Positions 60,028 to 64,000 of a DNA stretch of 64,000 bases are shown here, one piece after another. The position numbers and the translations under genes were made by a program. The DNA lies in contig CANLEM010000003.1 in the NCBI GenBank assembly GCA_947489685.1, positions 434,001-498,000 of the forward strand, read 5' to 3'. The DNA is from an uncultured Aquimarina sp. GTDB lineage: Bacteria > Bacteroidota > Bacteroidia > Flavobacteriales > Flavobacteriaceae. The notes under the pieces were generated by a model. It searched no databases, was not told the DNA's origin, and saw only the letters and a program-made list of their open reading frames with translations. Every line of letters starts with the position of its first letter. Position 1 is the first letter of the stretch.

Positions 60028-61110
60028 TTAGGTTTTTTGTATGGTGTGGATTTTTACTTTTTCTTGCTTTCCTTTAAGCAAAACACTACCCAAAAATTTT
60101 GTAGACAGGTTAGATTGTATTTTTAGATCTTTTAATAATTTTTCTGAAATAAGAAGTAATACTTCGTATGTATTACATTCGGCCTGGATACGAGCCGAAG
60201 TATTGATAACATCACCATGATAGGCAATCTCTTTTTTTATGACTCCAACTTCGGTTACCATTAAAGTACCGCCATGTAGTCCTGCTTTAAATTCGGGGAT
60301 TATTCCGTATTTATCCAAATAGTAGGATGCCTTACTTTGTTTTTTATTCTGAAATGCGAAAAATAAATCTATACAATTGTTATTGGCGAGTCCTTTTTTG
60401 TATGGCCAACTCAAAACTGCTTCATCACCCACGTATTGATAAATTTCGGCGTCATATTTTGGTACCACTTCGTTAAGGTCATAAAAACAATCTTGTATAA
60501 ACTGGCTGTATTTAAAATGCCCAAGATTTTCTGCAATAGCAGTAGAATTTTTTAGATCCAAAAACATAAAAATTCTTCTTTCTTCTTGCGGGTTTTTGTA
60601 TTTACCCATCAACATTTTCAAAAACACACCTTTACCAAACTTTTCGGTAGCAATTTTGATAAAAGAAAATACAAAAGATACCAAAACAATATATAAAACT
60701 GTGGCCCAAAATGATTTGTTTTCTTTCCACCAACCTCTATTAGTGTTTAGATTTAAACCATAAATTTCAGAAAATAAATCCATTACAATAGTAAACACTG
60801 CTATTGTAGTGATAAAATATAAAAATGTTCTAAGGTTAAGGCCATAGACCAATGAGAGTCTGTTGGATGTAAATTTTTCGAAAAGAACGTCTATGGTTGC
60901 ATAAATGATTCCGAGTAAAACACCGATCATAGTAAAGCCCATTAAGGCTCTCCATGTTCCTTGAACCCCTCTATATTCTGTAATTACCGTAAACCCTTCT
61001 TCTTCATCAATACCGTAATATCTAAAAATAGAAAACAGACCCATTGCAATTGCCCAAAAAAGAATTGATTGCCATAGCGTACGTAGGTGTTTTTTTATAT
61101 TGTGATTCAT
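60028..61110 (-). CDS. Membrane-bound class III adenylate/guanylate cyclase
   Basis: 360 residues. Four membrane helices in the N-terminal half (about 14-32, 55-75, 93-113, 135-155). The C-terminal cyclase domain has the metal motif FMFLDLKNSTAIAE (first aspartate only in position), the second metal region YQYVGDEAVLSW and the transition-state segment AYHGDVINTSARIQ with Asn and Arg. The substrate-specifying residues cannot be assigned by eye, so whether it makes cAMP or cGMP is open. It is near the LamG lipoprotein gene upstream; no cyclic-nucleotide receptor gene is adjacent. Confidence 0.87.
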   Translation of the reverse strand: MNHNIKKHLRTLWQSILFWAIAMGLFSIFRYYGIDEEEGFTVITEYRGVQGTWRALMGFTMIGVLLGIIYATIDVLFEKFTSNRLSLVYGLNLRTFLYFITTIAVFTIVMDLFSEIYGLNLNTNRGWWKENKSFWATVLYIVLVSFVFSFIKIATEKFGKGVFLKMLMGKYKNPQEERRIFMFLDLKNSTAIAENLGHFKYSQFIQDCFYDLNEVVPKYDAEIYQYVGDEAVLSWPYKKGLANNNCIDLFFAFQNKKQSKASYYLDKYGIIPEFKAGLHGGTLMVTEVGVIKKEIAYHGDVINTSARIQAECNTYEVLLLISEKLLKDLKIQSNLSTKFLGSVLLKGKQEKVKIHTIQKT

Positions 61111-61134
61111 TATCTATCTATGCCTATTACATAA

Positions 61135-62013
61135 TTATAATAACGAATGTACACCATTTTCTAATGCATATAGTGTCGAAATTTCGATATCGGTTAAATT
61201 TCTATTAAAAATAGATAGTTCATCCATTAAGCCAATATACCCTAAACCGATATAAATATTAGAAGCATCCAGATCCCATGTAAAAGGGGTAGTAATAGTA
61301 GATCGGGTACCTTTTAATTCACCATTCATATATAAGCTTGCCTGTCCGTTCTTAGTATTTAGGTTAGAAAAATTGATTAATATATGTGTCCATACATCTT
61401 TACCAAAAGGAGGATTTTTTACTCCTGTAAGCCTTTTGTTAAAAATCGGGTTTTCATTATCCGGACCCTCAGGGTTAGGGTTCCATACTTCTCGATCACC
61501 GATAACACCTAATCTAAAATCTCTTGGGTTTTCTTTAGTAAAATCTACCCAAATCGCTGCATCGTTATAACTTACATCGGTGATTTGTATAGGATCACAA
61601 TACCCCGGTTCAAGATCGGTAGCAGGATCTAATTTTAGCCAAAATGAGATTGCTCCGCTCCAATCTGTTGTATTATAAGTAATATTATCTTTACTGGGGT
61701 AATAGATGTTTCCTTTGCTGCGTTCGGTAAAAAGTAAACCATCACCATAAAGACCTTCGTTTTTGGCAATTCGAATATCGGGTTTATGTAAACCTACTTG
61801 TGCAGAATCTCTAGCTTTGCGATTTGGAACAGTATACAGGCGTTGATCGCCTAATGCAAAATCTGCATCAACTCCTTTATCAAAAGAAGTATAAAATGTA
61901 AGAGCGGTTTTTAGATCTGCTTTAGAAGTATCTTTTTTACAGGAGTTTAAGCTGGTAACAAATACAACAAATAGAAATATAGAAGTAATTGTACTTTTTG
62001 GTGAGGATAACAT
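61135..62013 (-). CDS. LamG-domain lipoprotein
   Basis: 292 residues from the ATG at 62013 (MLSSPKSTITSIFLFVVFVTSLNSC), which gives a short lipoprotein signal with lipobox LNSC; an ATG at 62043 would add 10 residues and is a possible alternative. The mature part is a LamG/concanavalin jelly roll (LTFYTSFDKGVDADFALGD, ISFWLKLDPAT, VWTHILINFSNLNTKNGQASLYMNGELKG, LGYIGLMDELSIFNRNLTDIEI), a carbohydrate-binding type fold. It converges with nothing; it follows the cyclase start by 25 bases on the same strand, so the cyclase gene may be read from this gene's transcript. Confidence 0.87.
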   Translation of the reverse strand: MLSSPKSTITSIFLFVVFVTSLNSCKKDTSKADLKTALTFYTSFDKGVDADFALGDQRLYTVPNRKARDSAQVGLHKPDIRIAKNEGLYGDGLLFTERSKGNIYYPSKDNITYNTTDWSGAISFWLKLDPATDLEPGYCDPIQITDVSYNDAAIWVDFTKENPRDFRLGVIGDREVWNPNPEGPDNENPIFNKRLTGVKNPPFGKDVWTHILINFSNLNTKNGQASLYMNGELKGTRSTITTPFTWDLDASNIYIGLGYIGLMDELSIFNRNLTDIEISTLYALENGVHSLL

Positions 62014-62098
62014 ATAGAGTTGACTTTTGTGATATATACCCATAAAGATAGGATTATCTCATTTTTGAACTGTATATATTCACTAAAATTTAAGATTG

Positions 62099-64000
62099 TT
62101 AGTCTCCATTAAAGGCAAATCTTTTGATAAAAGGCTGATGATGTTTGAAAAACTCTATATTTTGATCAAGAATATCTTTTTTTGAGGATAGAGCTTTCTT
62201 AAAACTTGTTTTTAATATTCTTAATTCGTCATTATCTTCAATTTTAATTGGGTTATCAAAATATTTAGACAGTTTATTTCTGCCAGCATACCCCTCAATA
62301 AAGATTTCAAAAGAATTATATAATTTTTTGAATTTTCCGATCGGAATAGCCAATAATAAAAGCACCGTTAAGATTTCATGCTTATTCTTTTCTTTGGTAT
62401 ATCCAAAATCTTCATGAGCTTTGATGATACGGTAAATATTTACGAAACGTTTGATCGCACGAGGACTAGAACCAATGATATCATACATCTCTTGTAATAA
62501 TTCGATTTCGTCTGTAGATAATTGTAACGATTCTATAGTTTCTTTGGTTTCTATAAAATCGTTAGGGGCTATTGAAGCACTACCAATAGCTGATTTTCCT
62601 ATGGTGAATTTTTCTTCTTTTTCTTCGGGATCATTAACTTTAGCAGGATCAATTTCATCAGCAGATACTAGAGGAGTATCCGTATCTGTTACTACATTTT
62701 TGGGCAGAGGTTTTTCCTCGGCCAATGTTTTGAGCATGTATTTTACGCTGGTATCTTCGGCGGCTTTTAGATTGAAAGGAACCTGGAATATTTTTTCCAA
62801 ATAACTAGAGGGGTCAATCATTTCCATATCCGTACTTTGGTTACTTTTTACGAATTGCATTTGATGTTTTTTGATCAATGCATTTTTTACCCATCTTGGA
62901 TCTACACCAACAACAACAACGAATAAGGGATATGCCATGAGTAAATTTACGGCTTCGAGTACTTCAACAACACGCTCTTCTGGGCAACGATCCAGATCAT
63001 CTATGTATAAAATAATACGTTGCAGAGGCCTCTCGAATTTATCTCTAAATTCTTCGACTTCCATATTTTCGATATTATTTTTTAATTCTTCATGGTGATC
63101 GGTAAATAGATTACTTAAAATCTCAAAATCCTTTCGGATGATAGAAATAAGTCCTAAGTGCTTTTCATATTCTTTGCTGGTAGACCTTTTTTCTATAAAA
63201 GAATGTAGCGCTTCTGTAGATAAAGTATTGTCTAATCTAAACTGGATTTCGGCTTTTTGTTCTGTAGTTTGATTAATCTGATGATTGATATCGATAATCT
63301 CTTCTTTAATTTGCTCAATCTCCATGGTAAGAGCCTTTTCACGTTGTGAAAACTGAAACAAAGCATCTTCCTTTTTAAGCTCATAATCTTCTTTAATTTC
63401 CCAGAAAGAAGCTACTAATGGTTGCAATTGTTTATAGGTCTTAACCCCTCTGCGATAAAAAGTACCAGCAACGGTAACTCCGTACCATATTTCGTTTGGA
63501 AAACTGAAGTTTGCCCACTGTGTTGTATTCGCAATATAGGCTAGAAGAGGAGGGACGCCAAGGATTATACCGAGTATAACAATAACCCAAATGATATTTT
63601 TTTGCCATTTACCAGCTCTAAAAAACACTTTTAAAAATGTAAATATAGATTTTGACTGATTATAGAGTTCTTCAGGAGTTTTCCAATATTCTTTAGGAAC
63701 AATTTCCGAAAATTGCTCTTTATTTTTTAAAATGGTAATGTTATTCTGAATTGCATTTTCGATGGTTTCTTCTACCTTAAATTCATCATTTACCTTTTTA
63801 AATAATTCGCTGATACTCGTATCCTCAATTTCGTCTATTTTTTCTTTTAATTTTTGGGCAATAGTATCTCTTTCTGTCTTTAAGCTTATTAATTGGGCAT
63901 CTATAACATCTTTTTTCCTTTCTAATTCGAGTAATTCAGTATTGGTTATGTTGAGCTTATTAGTAAGTACTTTTTCGATCTCATTTTTATAACTATCTCC
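62099..64000 (-). CDS. KAP-family P-loop NTPase, 5' truncated by window edge
   Basis: The frame is open to the right edge, so the gene is longer than the 634 codons seen; the GTG at 63628 is only an internal valine. From right to left in the frame: a strongly charged coiled coil (about 64000-63640), two hydrophobic segments (IIWVIVILGIILGVPPLLAYI; about 63610-63540), a second coiled coil (EIKEDYELKKEDALFQ...) and the KAP P-loop NTPase part with Walker B (RIILYIDDLDRCPEERV), the VVGVDPRWV motif and SSPRAIKRFVNIYRI near the C-terminus. The Walker A loop must lie beyond the window. KAP NTPases occur as membrane-tied proteins, some linked to phage defence. Confidence 0.87.
   Translation of the reverse strand, partial: GDSYKNEIEKVLTNKLNITNTELLELERKKDVIDAQLISLKTERDTIAQKLKEKIDEIEDTSISELFKKVNDEFKVEETIENAIQNNITILKNKEQFSEIVPKEYWKTPEELYNQSKSIFTFLKVFFRAGKWQKNIIWVIVILGIILGVPPLLAYIANTTQWANFSFPNEIWYGVTVAGTFYRRGVKTYKQLQPLVASFWEIKEDYELKKEDALFQFSQREKALTMEIEQIKEEIIDINHQINQTTEQKAEIQFRLDNTLSTEALHSFIEKRSTSKEYEKHLGLISIIRKDFEILSNLFTDHHEELKNNIENMEVEEFRDKFERPLQRIILYIDDLDRCPEERVVEVLEAVNLLMAYPLFVVVVGVDPRWVKNALIKKHQMQFVKSNQSTDMEMIDPSSYLEKIFQVPFNLKAAEDTSVKYMLKTLAEEKPLPKNVVTDTDTPLVSADEIDPAKVNDPEEKEEKFTIGKSAIGSASIAPNDFIETKETIESLQLSTDEIELLQEMYDIIGSSPRAIKRFVNIYRIIKAHEDFGYTKEKNKHEILTVLLLLAIPIGKFKKLYNSFEIFIEGYAGRNKLSKYFDNPIKIEDNDELRILKTSFKKALSSKKDILDQNIEFFKHHQPFIKRFAFNGD

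Noticed and set aside
63626-63628. GTG as the start of the KAP NTPase gene
   Set aside because: The frame is open for another 124 codons to the right edge with coiled-coil composition continuous with the protein.

Overview
The window looks like a chromosomal segment of a marine or free-living member of the Bacteroidetes, most likely Flavobacteriaceae. The DNA is AT-rich. Two promoters carry the Bacteroidetes -7 element TAnnTTTG. One secreted enzyme ends in a type IX secretion (T9SS) sorting domain. SusC-like TonB receptor architecture, DUF4494, DUF6660-like and DUF779 proteins and many short lipoproteins with the SCSSDD-type start also point there. The genus cannot be fixed from the sequence alone. 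No rRNA, tRNA, CRISPR array, insertion sequence or prophage was recognised. Genes run off both ends: nnrD at the left and a KAP-type NTPase at the right.

Layout. 1-10 kb holds housekeeping and envelope genes: nnrD, xerD beside an overlapping LRR/secreted-protein pair, two beta-barrel proteins, aroQ, a PP-loop ATPase, lpdA and two overlapping msrB genes. 10-24 kb holds a hydrolase, a DEAH helicase, an ArsR regulon (arsR, SDR, PhzF, with two near-identical operators), an RlmI-type methyltransferase with a possible upstream attenuator, an OmpA lipoprotein, an M23/LysM peptidase, a degenerate hybrid histidine kinase, an ECF sigma factor with a membrane partner, and a sterol-desaturase-like protein. 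24.1-24.7 kb has no long gene but contains a three-copy array of tiny basic peptides on the minus strand. 25-33 kb holds an exported methyltransferase, a ToxR-like membrane regulator facing an FKBP-YceI fusion lipoprotein, aldehyde dehydrogenase with DUF779, MarR with an S41 peptidase, an SDR and an M15 peptidase. 33.8-40 kb holds a large modular M14 carboxypeptidase, two secreted proteins, and a small HTH protein with a tandem operator. 40-48 kb is the most accessory-looking part: an M19-like dipeptidase, an outer-membrane protein, a TIR-winged-helix protein, and a membrane-anchored HTH sensor divergent from a secreted protein. 48.8-64 kb holds a TonB receptor with a Cys/His-rich partner, a six-cysteine peptide with a double-glycine-like leader, an ECF42-like sigma/YCII pair, a membrane GT2, a GH113-like enzyme, a class III cyclase, a LamG lipoprotein and the KAP NTPase.

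Working together. The clearest local circuits are: ArsR controlling itself and the SDR-PhzF pair through a shared 24-bp palindrome; the small HTH protein at 39.5 kb facing a secreted protein across repeated TTTGTATATT motifs; the sigma/YCII pair; and the TonB receptor with its metal-binding-looking small protein. The most novel items are two sets of peptide genes too short for normal gene calling: the repeated TTKGxIWNxKRRYR peptides (24331-24642) and the six-Cys leader peptide (51618-51788). Neither has a recognisable maturation or export gene inside the window, so their roles are inference only.
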